Of a DNA stretch of 64,000 nucleotides, positions 8,681 through 16,817 are shown piece after piece. How positions within the stretch are numbered: position 1 is the first letter of the stretch; each line of letters starts with the position of its first letter. The stretch spans positions 124,001 through 188,000 of the forward strand of contig NZ_LMPZ01000003.1 of NCBI RefSeq assembly GCF_001424025.1. Reading direction: 5' to 3'. Under the pieces are notes generated by a model that was not told where the DNA came from, searched no databases, and was given only the letters and a program-made list of their open reading frames with translations. A program made the position numbers and the translations under genes. The stretch is from Brevundimonas sp. Leaf363 (lineage in GTDB: Bacteria > Pseudomonadota > Alphaproteobacteria > Caulobacterales > Caulobacteraceae).

Positions 8681-10262
8681 TTCACGTCAGCTGGCGGCGA
8701 TCTGCGCCATCGCCAGGAACGAGGGTCCGTACCTCGCCGAATGGGCGGTCTACCACCGCATGATCGGGTTCGACGACATCCTGGTCTACAATAACGAGAG
8801 CACCGACGAGACGGCTGATGTGCTGAAGGCGCTGCAGGACCAGAACGTCGTCAGGACGCTGGACTGGGCCTCGACACCCGACGGCCGCACGCAGAAACGG
8901 GCCTATGCCGATGGCCTGAGCCGCCTGCGCCCCGAGTTTCAGTGGGTCGCCTTCATCGACCTTGATGAGTTTCTTTACGTCCCCGGCTTTGGAAACGACA
9001 TCCAGTCGTTTCTGGCCGCGCACGACGATCGCGACGCCATCGCCGTGAACTGGAAGCTGTTCGGGACCAGCGGCCGTCAGACGCGCACCGACGGTCTGGT
9101 GACGGAGCGCTTCACGCAGCGCGCCGACACCCAGCATTCCGGCAACCGCGCCGTGAAGACGCTGGCGCGCACGGACGCACTCATCACGCCGAACCTTCAC
9201 AATCACGACTTCGCGCAGGGTGTTGTTTACGCGACGGTGACGGGCGAGGTCATCCCGCCGGCGACGGGCAAGAGCGAGACCGTTTCCCACGACATCATCT
9301 GCCTGCATCACTACTTCACCAAGTCGCGCGAGGAATGGGATCTGAAGGTCGCGCGGGGCCGGGCGACCAAGCCGGACAACCACCCGGAGAAGCTGCGCCG
9401 CGAGGAGCATTTCCGAATGCACAATCGCAATGACGAGGTGGACGTGTCGCTGGTTCAGTACGCGCCGGCGATCAAGGCGCGCCTGGCCGAGCTCGTTTTG
9501 CCGGCCGCCGTCACGCCGGCGCCCCTGCCCCTCGCGGCCGCTCCCGCCCCCTTGCCCGCCGCGACGTCTGCCGCCGCCGTCGTGGTTCCCTCGCGACGAA
9601 GCGCGCCCGGCGGAAAGACCAGCTACAGCCAGTTCGCCGAGGACCTGATCGCCGAGACCATCCTGCTGCGCCAGGGTGTGACGATGGAGCCGGGCGGGAC
9701 CTATCTGGACGTCGGCGCGTGCTGGCCCGTCAAATACTCCAACACCTTTTTCTACTACGAGCGCGGCTGGCGGGGGCTCTGCATCGATCCCCAGCCCGGC
9801 TTCGAAGTCGAGTTTCTGGACAAGCGACCAGAGGACATCTGCGTCAACGTCGGCATCGCCGACGCGCCCGGCGAGATGGACTATTTCGCGTTCGAGAACC
9901 CCGTCTTCAACACCTTCGATCGCGTCCGGGCGACGAAGTTGAACGCCATCGGAAAAGGCGGACGCACCTTGCTGTCCGAGACGCGCGTTCCTGTTCGTCC
10001 GCTGCAAGCCGTGATCGCCGAGACAATCGGCGTCGACCGACGGATTGATCTCGTCAGCCTGGACGTCGAGGGCTTCGAGCAGAGCGTGCTGTCCTCGCTG
10101 GACTGGGAGGTCACTCGCCCGCTGCTGTTCATCATCGAGCTTAAGTCCAAGGCAGTGACCCAATCGATGGCGTCGGACACCGTCCGGTTCATGCGCGACA
10201 AGGGCTATGAGGCGGTCACGGTCACCAATCAGAACCTGTTCTTCCTGAACGGACGAAAATGA
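8670..10262 (+). CDS. GT92-type glycosyltransferase fused to FkbM methyltransferase
   Basis: A 530-residue fusion. The N-terminal domain (about 5-270) has AICAIARNEGPYLAEWAVYH, an NNESTDET loop and the metal-binding FIDLDEFL, the hallmarks of GT92/DUF23 glycosyltransferases. A Pro/Ala linker (about 273-310) leads to an FkbM-type SAM-dependent methyltransferase with YSQFAEDL, YLDVGA (motif I) and VSLDVEGFE. The likely job is sugar transfer plus O-methylation of the same glycan. ATG 8670 gives an 11-base overlap with the previous gene; ATG 8652, in frame, adds six residues and is equally possible. Confidence 0.8.
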   Translation: MSSDSRQLAAICAIARNEGPYLAEWAVYHRMIGFDDILVYNNESTDETADVLKALQDQNVVRTLDWASTPDGRTQKRAYADGLSRLRPEFQWVAFIDLDEFLYVPGFGNDIQSFLAAHDDRDAIAVNWKLFGTSGRQTRTDGLVTERFTQRADTQHSGNRAVKTLARTDALITPNLHNHDFAQGVVYATVTGEVIPPATGKSETVSHDIICLHHYFTKSREEWDLKVARGRATKPDNHPEKLRREEHFRMHNRNDEVDVSLVQYAPAIKARLAELVLPAAVTPAPLPLAAAPAPLPAATSAAAVVVPSRRSAPGGKTSYSQFAEDLIAETILLRQGVTMEPGGTYLDVGACWPVKYSNTFFYYERGWRGLCIDPQPGFEVEFLDKRPEDICVNVGIADAPGEMDYFAFENPVFNTFDRVRATKLNAIGKGGRTLLSETRVPVRPLQAVIAETIGVDRRIDLVSLDVEGFEQSVLSSLDWEVTRPLLFIIELKSKAVTQSMASDTVRFMRDKGYEAVTVTNQNLFFLNGRK

Positions 10263-10978
10263 CATCGGAAGTATCAGCGCCTGAGGCCTATGCGGAGGCC
10301 CTTGCCAAGGTGACGCCCGGCCTGATGGCGCGCGAGGTGGACTGCGCGCTGCCGGAGGCTTTCGGAGCCTTTGAGATGGCGTCGGGCGCGCACATCGCGG
10401 AGGGCGCAAAGGCGCCGCTCTGCACGTTCGAAGTCCAAAACGGCAACCACGTCTTCATCTGCGCCGGCGCCACACTGACGCGATGCACACTGCACGTGTC
10501 TGGGAAAGGCGGGCTGATCATCATCGGACCCGAGGCCCGTCTCAAGAACGTGGTGCTTATGGTTTCGGGGCGCGACAGCGCCGTCGTGGTCGGCGCTCGA
10601 ACCAGCTGGGAGTCGGGTCGGGGCTTCTCCAGCAAGCAGTCCCGACTGCTGGCGATCGGCCAGGACTGCATGTTCTCCCACTCGGTGACGCTGCGAACCA
10701 ACGACGCCCATGGAATCTTCGACCTAGCGACGCAGGACCATATCAACCCGCCGGAGGATGTCGTCGTGCACGCCCACGTGTGGCTGGGCAGCGGCGTTCG
10801 CGTGTCCAAGGGGGCCGAGGTCGGCGCATCGACGATCGTCGGCCAGGCCTCGGTCGCAACGGGAAAGCTGGATCCACGCTGCGTCTACGCCGGCATCCCG
10901 GCGCGGAAGCTGCGAGAGAACGTGACGTGGTCGCGGACGACGGCATGGGACGATATCCCGGTCGCGTTCAGGTCTTGA
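10259..10978 (+). CDS. left-handed beta-helix (hexapeptide) acyltransferase
   Basis: A 239-residue protein whose middle and end are built of imperfect hexapeptide repeats (for example VVVHAHVWLGSGVRVSKGAEVG and AGIPARKLRENV in the C-terminal coil), as in O- and N-acetyltransferases of the LbetaH fold. The segment NDAHGIFD supplies the likely catalytic His. It starts within the stop of the GT92-FkbM gene (ATGA), so the two are translationally coupled. In this context it probably O- or N-acylates a sugar of the cassette's glycan; the acyl donor and acceptor are not determinable. Confidence 0.8.
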   Translation: MTSEVSAPEAYAEALAKVTPGLMAREVDCALPEAFGAFEMASGAHIAEGAKAPLCTFEVQNGNHVFICAGATLTRCTLHVSGKGGLIIIGPEARLKNVVLMVSGRDSAVVVGARTSWESGRGFSSKQSRLLAIGQDCMFSHSVTLRTNDAHGIFDLATQDHINPPEDVVVHAHVWLGSGVRVSKGAEVGASTIVGQASVATGKLDPRCVYAGIPARKLRENVTWSRTTAWDDIPVAFRS

Positions 10979-11495
10979 CGCTATCGGCCGCGAACGACCG
11001 CAACGTCGGAGCATCCAGCAGCAAGCGCTTCACGGACGGCGCCCAGAGCTCCCCATCCAGCGGAATATCCTCCAGCCCCATCCCGGCGATGAGTGTGGCG
11101 TAGTAGGCGTTGCTGTTGGCTCCAAACAGGGCGGGCCAGGGATAGGGGATGTGGCGGGCGTTGACGGCGGCTCGCACCCTTTGCTCGCGTTCAAGGCAGG
11201 CGGCGACCTCGGTTTCCCCTTCGATCAGCACGCCTTGTGGAAAGCTCTCGTCGTAGAAGCCCGTGCGATGGTCGAGCCGCTCGCCCCAGATGAACTCGCG
11301 GCGGAAAGGCAGGACGCCGCCGTAAATCTTGAGCGGGGCGCCGTTCGGGCCGCGCGCGATGCCGTGCAGTTCGCCGATCACGGCGCCGGCGGCATCGGCG
11401 ATTGCGATGAAGGTATGGGCGCCGAAGCGGCGTTCCGGCCCGCCACGTGCGCGGCGCCGGCGGATGGCCGGCGTCTGGACCTTCAGCAGCTGCAT
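10968..11495 (-). CDS. uncharacterised protein (175 aa)
   Basis: I do not recognise this protein. It is 175 residues long, with no signal peptide or membrane segment. It has a basic N-terminus (residues 12-17), an AHTFIAIAD strand near residue 26, and a C-terminal GANSNAYYATLIAGMG element. A His-containing strand followed later by a helix starting NSN resembles papain-like or NlpC/LRAT-type folds, but no catalytic Cys is evident in the usual place. It is convergent with the acyltransferase gene and overlaps it by 11 bases, which suggests it marks the far edge of the glycan cassette. Confidence 0.6.
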   Translation of the reverse strand: MQLLKVQTPAIRRRRARGGPERRFGAHTFIAIADAAGAVIGELHGIARGPNGAPLKIYGGVLPFRREFIWGERLDHRTGFYDESFPQGVLIEGETEVAACLEREQRVRAAVNARHIPYPWPALFGANSNAYYATLIAGMGLEDIPLDGELWAPSVKRLLLDAPTLRSFAADSVKT

Positions 11496-11513
11496 TGCAG
11501 AGGTGGGCGCGCC

Positions 11514-11645
11514 CTAGTTCCGCACAGTGGCGCGTGAAGGTTGCGCAGGGGAAATCAGGCTGAGCGCCCACAGGCCGACGCTGAAGCCGGTCACGATGAT
11601 CAGGTCGGCCAGTCGGTCCAGGTCGGTCATCTCTGTCACCCTCAT
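11514..11645 (-). CDS. possible small single-span membrane protein
   Basis: A 43-codon reading (38 from the inner ATG at 11630) encodes a short acidic/basic lead, then a hydrophobic stretch of about 20 residues (LIIVTGFSVGLWALSLIS) and a polar tail. The hydrophobicity profile is that of a real membrane mini-protein, but no strong Shine-Dalgarno sequence precedes either ATG. Treat as tentative. Confidence 0.3.
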   Translation of the reverse strand: MRVTEMTDLDRLADLIIVTGFSVGLWALSLISPAQPSRATVRN

Positions 11646-11833
11646 GGAAGCGTCACCGCAATAGCGCTCCAGCTTGGGAAGCGTTGCGTCACGGGCGCCG
11701 AGACGTCCAGAAATTCCTGGGCTCCTTCTCCCTTGGGTCGTGGGGATCACGCGGTCACGGCCGCCCGGTGCGGGCGGCCGTGGGTCTCTCAAGGCCGGAC
11801 GAGATCGGCAGTCTGCCGATCCGGCGCGTCGGC

Positions 11834-13282
11834 CTAGTCGGCGGCGGTGTGGTCCGCGTCGACATGCACACGAACGTCGGGCCGGGCGTCGACCTGGACC
11901 TGGGCGTGAGCGCGCGCCTCGACCGCCTGATGCCGCTCGACATCAACCTGAGCACGGGCGGTGGCGTGGCGACGCGCCTCCTCGGCGGCCCGGCGCGGCC
12001 CGGGTGCGGCGGCGCCGAGCCTGTGGACGTGACCCCGGCCTTCGGGCGGCGTCGGCGGCGCCGGGGGCGGCGGCGGAGGGGCGAAGCCTGCAGGCGGCGG
12101 CGGCGGCGGCGCAGGCGGGGCGGGCGCAGCAAAGGCCGGAGGCGGCGGCGCGGCCGGAGCGGCGAAGGCCGGAGGCGCAGGCGGCGGAGGCGCGTTCGGG
12201 GCCGGCGGCGCGATCCGGGCGTGAGCACTGGGCGGAACAGGCGGCGCGGGCGGCGCGGGCGGTGCAGCGTGCGCGAGGGGAGCCGGCGGGCGAACCAGGG
12301 GCGGCGGCGGCGCGGGGGGCGTCGGGGCGACGGCCTGCGCGCTGTCGGTGATCTCCAGCGCCGCGAGCGGCGTGGCGACGGCGGCGAGCGCGATGACCGT
12401 CAGGGCGACGGCGACCGGGCGGCGGTTGGGGCGGGCTTCAGACATGATGCATGCGATCCTTGTTTTGAGGGAACGGGCGTCGGCGGCCATGGCCGTCGCT
12501 GCGCCGGCGGGGTGGGACGCGAGGCGAACCAGCGCGCGGGCGTAGTCGTGTCGATCGATGCGCTCGATCGCGGCGGCGTCGGCGGCCTCTTCGGACCGCG
12601 CGACCAGTTCGGCGTGCAGACGCCACACCAGCGGATTGAACCAGAACACAGCCACGGCCAGCCGCGACAGGATCAGAAACAGCCAGTCGCGGCGACGAAG
12701 GTGCGCCAGCTCATGCGCCAGGATGGGTCCGGCTGCGCCCGGCCGCTCCAGGCTGGCCGGGTCGACCAGAATGACGCCGGGGTTCAGTCCCCAGCTGAGC
12801 GGCCCGGCGACCTGGCCGCTGCGCAGCAACCGCGGACGACGATGCGCAGCCTCACGGTCCACTACGGTCAGCCATTCCGCCGAACGAATGGGGCGTGCGG
12901 ACCGGGTCCAGGCGTCCAGCGTCCGCAGGCCAAGGGCCAGGCGGCCCACGATGGCCGTCATGCCGAGCAGCCAGATCGCCAGCGCAACAGCGCCGAGCGA
13001 CGGCCACGGAACCGAGCCCGATACGGCGACGGAGCCGATCCGGCCCACTTCGCCCTCCCACAAGGCAACCGGCGGCGCAGCCTGAGCCGTCGTGGGCAGA
13101 AGGACGGTCAGGGTCGGCAGTGCGGCGCCGACTACCGGAAGAGCGAGCAACAGACAGACGGTGGCCCGCAGCACATTGGCACGATCCAAAGCGCCGCCGC
13201 CGATCAGGCGCGCGCAGGCCAGACCCCCCAGCGACACCAGGCCGGATTTCGCGGCCAGCCCCGCTATGACCAACAGGCTCAC
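11834..13282 (-). CDS. BlaR1/MecR1-like M56 membrane metallopeptidase
   Basis: A 482-residue protein. Hydrophobic segments in the first 230 residues surround the zinc motif HELAH (in ILAHELAHLRRRDW), with a following EEAADAAA helix that gives the third ligand; this is the M56 layout. A further membrane segment follows near residue 305. Instead of a penicillin-binding sensor domain, the C-terminus is about 170 residues of Pro/Ala-rich repeats and a His/Asp/Val-rich tail. It starts at a GTG overlapping the stop of the repressor gene (GTGA). By family analogy it cleaves the BlaI-type repressor on a signal; that signal is unlikely to be a classical beta-lactam acylation. Confidence 0.8.
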   Translation of the reverse strand: MSLLVIAGLAAKSGLVSLGGLACARLIGGGALDRANVLRATVCLLLALPVVGAALPTLTVLLPTTAQAAPPVALWEGEVGRIGSVAVSGSVPWPSLGAVALAIWLLGMTAIVGRLALGLRTLDAWTRSARPIRSAEWLTVVDREAAHRRPRLLRSGQVAGPLSWGLNPGVILVDPASLERPGAAGPILAHELAHLRRRDWLFLILSRLAVAVFWFNPLVWRLHAELVARSEEAADAAAIERIDRHDYARALVRLASHPAGAATAMAADARSLKTRIACIMSEARPNRRPVAVALTVIALAAVATPLAALEITDSAQAVAPTPPAPPPPLVRPPAPLAHAAPPAPPAPPVPPSAHARIAPPAPNAPPPPAPPAFAAPAAPPPPAFAAPAPPAPPPPPPAGFAPPPPPPAPPTPPEGRGHVHRLGAAAPGPRRAAEEARRHATARAQVDVERHQAVEARAHAQVQVDARPDVRVHVDADHTAAD

Positions 13283-13653
13283 GACTTGCGCTCCTGGGCT
13301 CTATCGATCGCGGCCTCCAGGGCGGCGGCCTCTTCCGTCGTCAGCCGGTCACTAAGGCCGATCAAGGCGGTCGCGGCGCTGGCGGCCGATCCGGCGAAGA
13401 AGGTGTCGATCATGCGGCGCAGCGCGGTCGCCGCCACGGCCTCGGCGGCCTCGACCGGCGCATAGACGAAACCGTCCACGCCGGGCTGTCGCGTCACCAG
13501 ACCCTTGGCCTCCAACCGGGTCAGCATGGTGCGGATGGCCGAGTCGCTCAGCGGGTCGGACAAGGCGACGCGCACAGCCGCGGCGGTGGCCGACTTCAAC
13601 CGGCACAGGGATTCGAACACCTCGCGCTCTCGGCGCGGCAGGGCCTCGATCAT
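13279..13653 (-). CDS. BlaI/MecI/CopY-family transcriptional repressor
   Basis: A 124-residue winged-helix protein. The N-terminal half has REREVFESLCRL, then a recognition region with SDSAIRTMLTRLEAKGLV and an FVYAPVEA wing, as in BlaI/MecI. The C-terminal half is a dimerisation helix. A GAGG Shine-Dalgarno sequence sits before ATG 13653. It is the first gene of an operon with the M56 peptidase (4-base overlap). Its probable operator lies directly upstream (13669-13698), consistent with autoregulation. Confidence 0.88.
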   Translation of the reverse strand: MIEALPRREREVFESLCRLKSATAAAVRVALSDPLSDSAIRTMLTRLEAKGLVTRQPGVDGFVYAPVEAAEAVAATALRRMIDTFFAGSAASAATALIGLSDRLTTEEAAALEAAIDRAQERKS

Positions 13654-13668
13654 GACAACCTCTCATGT

Positions 13669-13698
13669 CGCTACGCTTGTAGCGCTACATGAGTAGCG
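13669..13698. promoter_or_regulatory. tandem dyad operator, probable BlaI-type repressor site
   Basis: Two copies of CGCTAC-N4-GTAGCG, centred 14 bp apart, overlap by two bases (13669-13684 and 13683-13698). The middle also reads as the perfect palindrome TGTAGCGCTACA (13678-13689). The element starts 16 bases upstream of the repressor's ATG, as expected of an autoregulated BlaI/MecI-type operator, whose known sites carry TAC/GTA half-sites. Confidence 0.7.
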
Positions 13699-13748
13699 AA
13701 TTGGGTCGTTATTGGGGCGGCCGCTCTATCGCCGCACGGACAGCGGGA

Positions 13749-13979
13749 TCAGTTGCAGGGCGATGCTTCGCCTTCGTCCACATCGACGACGAAGCAGTGC
13801 TCACGGCCGTCGTCGATGTCGCGGACAATGACCTGAACCTCGCCCTCGGCCGAGACGGTCGGGCTCCAGGCCTCGACGAAGGCGACCGCGGCATCCTCGA
13901 AGCTGTGGCCTTCGACACGGTGGCCGGCGCCGCGCCCTTCGTGGGCGGCGTGGACGACGAAGGCGCGGGCAGCGGTCAT
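13749..13979 (-). CDS. small conserved-looking protein of unknown function (76 aa)
   Basis: A 76-residue acidic cytoplasmic protein with a strong GGAGATC Shine-Dalgarno sequence before ATG 13979. It starts TAARAFVVHAAHEGRGAGHRVEGHSFEDAA and continues with beta-strand-like VQVIVRDIDDG and HCFVVDVDEGE. This looks like a compact alpha/beta fold. It resembles small proteins I associate with unnamed DUF families in Caulobacterales, but I cannot assign one with certainty. It is transcribed alone, between the repressor operator and the xylose operon regulator. Confidence 0.65.
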   Translation of the reverse strand: MTAARAFVVHAAHEGRGAGHRVEGHSFEDAAVAFVEAWSPTVSAEGEVQVIVRDIDDGREHCFVVDVDEGEASPCN

Positions 13980-14043
13980 GGCGATCTCCTTGCAGCCACA
14001 ACGCGGCGAGCGGCGAAAGGATTCAGCCGGATCGCTGTCGGGG

Positions 14044-15087
14044 CTAGATCCGAGGCGCGGGACCGTCGGACTGGCGCGCCACCAGCTGATGCTCGATCTG
14101 CTGGCGTACGGGCTTCCGGTCGGCCCCCGCCCGAATGTCGCCGGCCAGTATCGTGATGGCGGCGCGGGCCATATCGGCGACGGGCTGACGGATGGTGGTC
14201 ATGGCGGGCCAGACGGCCATAGCGAGGGGCGTGTCATCGAAGCCGACGACGCTGATATCGCCCGGGACGTCCAGGCCGCGCCGGTGCGCAGCCGACATCG
14301 CAGCCGCCGCCATGTCGTCGTTGCTGGCGAAGATGGCGGTGGGGCGCTCAGGCCGATCCAGCAAGGCCTCTGCCGCTGTCAGCCCCGACTGGAACGAGAA
14401 GTCGCCGTCCACCTCGACGCGAGCCGTATCGCTCAGTCCCGCCTCGGCCAGGGCGGCGCGATAGCCTTCACGGCGCTGGGCGCTGGCGGTCTGGTTGGGA
14501 TCGCCGCTGATAAAGGCGATGCGGCAGTGACCCAACTCGAGCAGGCGCGCGGTCATCGCCTTGGACGCGCCGAAATCGTCGATGCTGACCAGGGCGCAGC
14601 CCGGATGGTCCGCGCCCGTTGCGACCGCCGCCACAGGCAGGCCCGCTTCCAGCAGGCGCGCCAGCACGGGTTCGGAATCCGACAGCGGCGGCGGCAGTAT
14701 GACCCCGTCGACGCCCTGGTTGATCAGGCGATCGACCGGCCCGGTCACGTCCACGTCCGGATCGCACTTCTCGACGCTGAGCTGCAGCGCCAGTCGGCTG
14801 CATTGGTCCAAAGACCCCAGCAGGAACTCGCTCAGGTAGCCGGAGGACGGGTTGCTGTAGAGCAGGCCGATCCGCGCCGCGCCGGCGCCGGCCAGACTGC
14901 GCGCCGCCAGGTTGGGTGCGTAGCCGAGCGCCTCGACCGCCTCCATCACCTTGGCGCGGGTCTGTTCGCGCACATTGGGCTCGCCGTTGATGACGCGAGA
15001 GACGGTCATGGCGGAGACGCCCGCATGGCGCGCGACGTCGTGCACGGTGGCCCCGCCCTGCCCCCGCCGTGTCGGCCGCCGGCTCAT
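14044..15087 (-). CDS. LacI-family regulator, likely of the xylose operon
   Basis: A 347-residue repressor. The N-terminal helix-turn-helix ATVHDVARHAGVSAMTVSRV and hinge LGYAPNLAARSL are canonical LacI/GalR. A periplasmic-binding-protein-like effector domain follows (RIGLLYSNP, DGVILPPP, SNDDMAAAAM, VVGFDDTPLA). It is the last gene of the xyl operon, starting inside the stop of the mutarotase gene (ATGA). In Caulobacter the LacI-type XylR represses xylose genes; the operator found ahead of xylX here makes the same role likely for this protein. Confidence 0.85.
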   Translation of the reverse strand: MSRRPTRRGQGGATVHDVARHAGVSAMTVSRVINGEPNVREQTRAKVMEAVEALGYAPNLAARSLAGAGAARIGLLYSNPSSGYLSEFLLGSLDQCSRLALQLSVEKCDPDVDVTGPVDRLINQGVDGVILPPPLSDSEPVLARLLEAGLPVAAVATGADHPGCALVSIDDFGASKAMTARLLELGHCRIAFISGDPNQTASAQRREGYRAALAEAGLSDTARVEVDGDFSFQSGLTAAEALLDRPERPTAIFASNDDMAAAAMSAAHRRGLDVPGDISVVGFDDTPLAMAVWPAMTTIRQPVADMARAAITILAGDIRAGADRKPVRQQIEHQLVARQSDGPAPRI

Positions 15088-15932
15088 TCGGCGCCGATCC
15101 GCATGGCCAAGGTCAGAGTTTCGCCGGGCGGCAAAGTCTGGACGCCGGAATTCTCTCCAGGCGGCGCATTCAGGGCGTCGGGACGATGGGTCACCGGCTC
15201 GACGCAGACGAACGCCTCGCCCTGCGGCCGATAGACGTGCACCCAGCGCGCATTGGCCGAGGCCGTCAGGCGGACGGTGCGATCAGCGTCGCTGACCTCG
15301 GCGCGGCCGTCCCACAGGGCGTAGGCGTTATCGACGAAGGGCATGGCCTCCACGACCTGCCCCCGGCTCCAGTCGACCAGAACGTCGGCCGCCTCCTGGC
15401 GGTCTGGGATCAGGTCGGCGCCGAGCCAGACCTTTTCGGCGGCCAGCGTCAGGCAGGTCTCGGGTCCGCGCAGGAAATAGGGATGGAAGCCGACGCCGCC
15501 CGGCATGGGCGCATCGGAGCGGTTGGTCAGGGCGATCTCGGCGCTGAGACCCTGCTCATCCAGCGCCAAGGTCTGACGCACCGTCCAGGCCCAGGGCCAG
15601 GCGCCGGCCTCATGGCTCTGGCTCAGCGTCACGGAGACGGCGTCTTGCGCCTCCACCGCCCAGGGCGCGAGCCAGGCGTCGCCGTGCAGGGCGTGGGGCT
15701 CGAAGCCGGGCGTGGCCGGCAGCTCGACCTTGCGGTCCTCGAACACGAAGCGGGCGTGGTCGATCCGGTTGGCGTAGGGCGCCAGCGGGAACGACGCGGT
15801 CAGCAGTATCTCGTCGCAACCGTCCGGCGTCGGGCGCAGCACGTCGCGGCCCCTAAGCGTCAGCGAACCGATGGCGCCGCCCAAGTCCGGCAGCACCGTC
15901 ATCGCCCAGTCGCCGTGGCTCAGCCGGATCAC
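15084..15932 (-). CDS. aldose 1-epimerase (mutarotase) family protein
   Basis: A 282-residue galactose-mutarotase-like beta-sandwich enzyme that interconverts alpha and beta anomers of free aldoses in the cytoplasm. Visible landmarks are FPLAPYANRIDHARF (substrate-binding Asn-Arg), ALHGDAW (first catalytic His), VGFHPYF (second His) and VCVEPVTHRPDAL (catalytic Glu). The start is GTG at 15932, 13 bases after the lactonase gene. It probably feeds the xylose dehydrogenase with the right xylose anomer. Confidence 0.88.
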   Translation of the reverse strand: MIRLSHGDWAMTVLPDLGGAIGSLTLRGRDVLRPTPDGCDEILLTASFPLAPYANRIDHARFVFEDRKVELPATPGFEPHALHGDAWLAPWAVEAQDAVSVTLSQSHEAGAWPWAWTVRQTLALDEQGLSAEIALTNRSDAPMPGGVGFHPYFLRGPETCLTLAAEKVWLGADLIPDRQEAADVLVDWSRGQVVEAMPFVDNAYALWDGRAEVSDADRTVRLTASANARWVHVYRPQGEAFVCVEPVTHRPDALNAPPGENSGVQTLPPGETLTLAMRIGAE

Positions 15933-15945
15933 AGTTCCCTCACGA

Positions 15946-16812
15946 TCATAGGCGGATCAGGTTCTGCGGCTGGCCAGCCGTCTCGACCCGGACGCGATAG
16001 AGGCCGCCCAGCGTCGGCTGTTCGGCGCGCTTGTCGCCGTTCCCCAGCCAGGCCGTGGTCATGTAGAGGTCGCGCAGATCGTCGCCCGCGAACGCCGCCT
16101 TGGTGCAGGTCTGAACCGGCAGACGGATATGGCCGATGCGTTCGCCGTCCGGCGAAAACTTCGCCACGCCCCAGCCGTTGAACAGGCCGACGTGCAGCAC
16201 GCCCTCGCTGTCGACCGACGGACCGTCGGTGTAGCCGTCCTCGACCACCGCGAAGACCCGCTTGTTCGAGACCGCGCCGTCTTCGTGGTCGAAGGCGTAG
16301 ACCGTCTTGTCCAGCGTATCGTGGTGATACAGCGTGCGCCCATCCGGGCTGAGCGCCGGGCCGTTGGTGACGCCATAGCCGTCGTCATGCCGGGTCAGCT
16401 CGCCGTCGGCCCATCGGTACAGGGCGCCGGTTTTCTGCTCTTCCGAATCGTCCATCGACCCGAACCATAGCGAACCGTCCGGCGCGACGAAGCCGTCGTT
16501 GAGGCGGTTCTGCGGACGGTCCTCTTCCACCGCGACGATCAGGGTGAATTGGCCGGTCGCGGGGTCAAAGCGGTGCAGGCCGCCCCGCACCCCGCATATC
16601 AGGCTGCCGTCCTCGGCCGGCAGGGCGAACCCCGTTTGGTCCGGTGTGTCCCAGGACGTCCGGCTGTCGTCATCAACGCCGTAGCGATGGAGCTTTCGCC
16701 CCTTGATGTCGACAAACCAGACGGCGCGATCCGAAGCGACCCAGACCGGGCCTTCGCCCAGTTCGGCCTGCACATCCCAGACAAGTTCGGGGGTCGCTTC
16801 GGATCGGCTCAT
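15946..16812 (-). CDS. xylC: xylonolactonase, SMP-30/gluconolactonase family
   Basis: A 288-residue six-bladed propeller enzyme. ELGEGPVW carries the first metal-binding Glu. NRLNDGFVAPDGSLWFGSM and GVTNGPALSPDGRTLYHHDT carry the Asn and Asp metal ligands seen in SMP-30 lactonases. In the Weimberg pathway this step opens D-xylono-1,4-lactone made by XylB to D-xylonate. It begins 5 bases after the dehydrogenase gene. Family members also act on glucono- and arabinonolactone; the operon context favours xylonolactone. Confidence 0.85.
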   Translation of the reverse strand: MSRSEATPELVWDVQAELGEGPVWVASDRAVWFVDIKGRKLHRYGVDDDSRTSWDTPDQTGFALPAEDGSLICGVRGGLHRFDPATGQFTLIVAVEEDRPQNRLNDGFVAPDGSLWFGSMDDSEEQKTGALYRWADGELTRHDDGYGVTNGPALSPDGRTLYHHDTLDKTVYAFDHEDGAVSNKRVFAVVEDGYTDGPSVDSEGVLHVGLFNGWGVAKFSPDGERIGHIRLPVQTCTKAAFAGDDLRDLYMTTAWLGNGDKRAEQPTLGGLYRVRVETAGQPQNLIRL

Positions 16813-16817
16813 GGAGA

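Noticed and set aside
11834-12345. Repeated GC triplets in the BlaR1-like tail as a CRISPR or satellite array
   Set aside because: The periodicity is codon-level Pro/Ala coding in frame with the protein; there are no regular spacers.
12010-13465. Plus-strand Arg-rich frames opposite the BlaR1-like gene
   Set aside because: They are strings of Arg/Gly from the complement of Pro/Ala codons.
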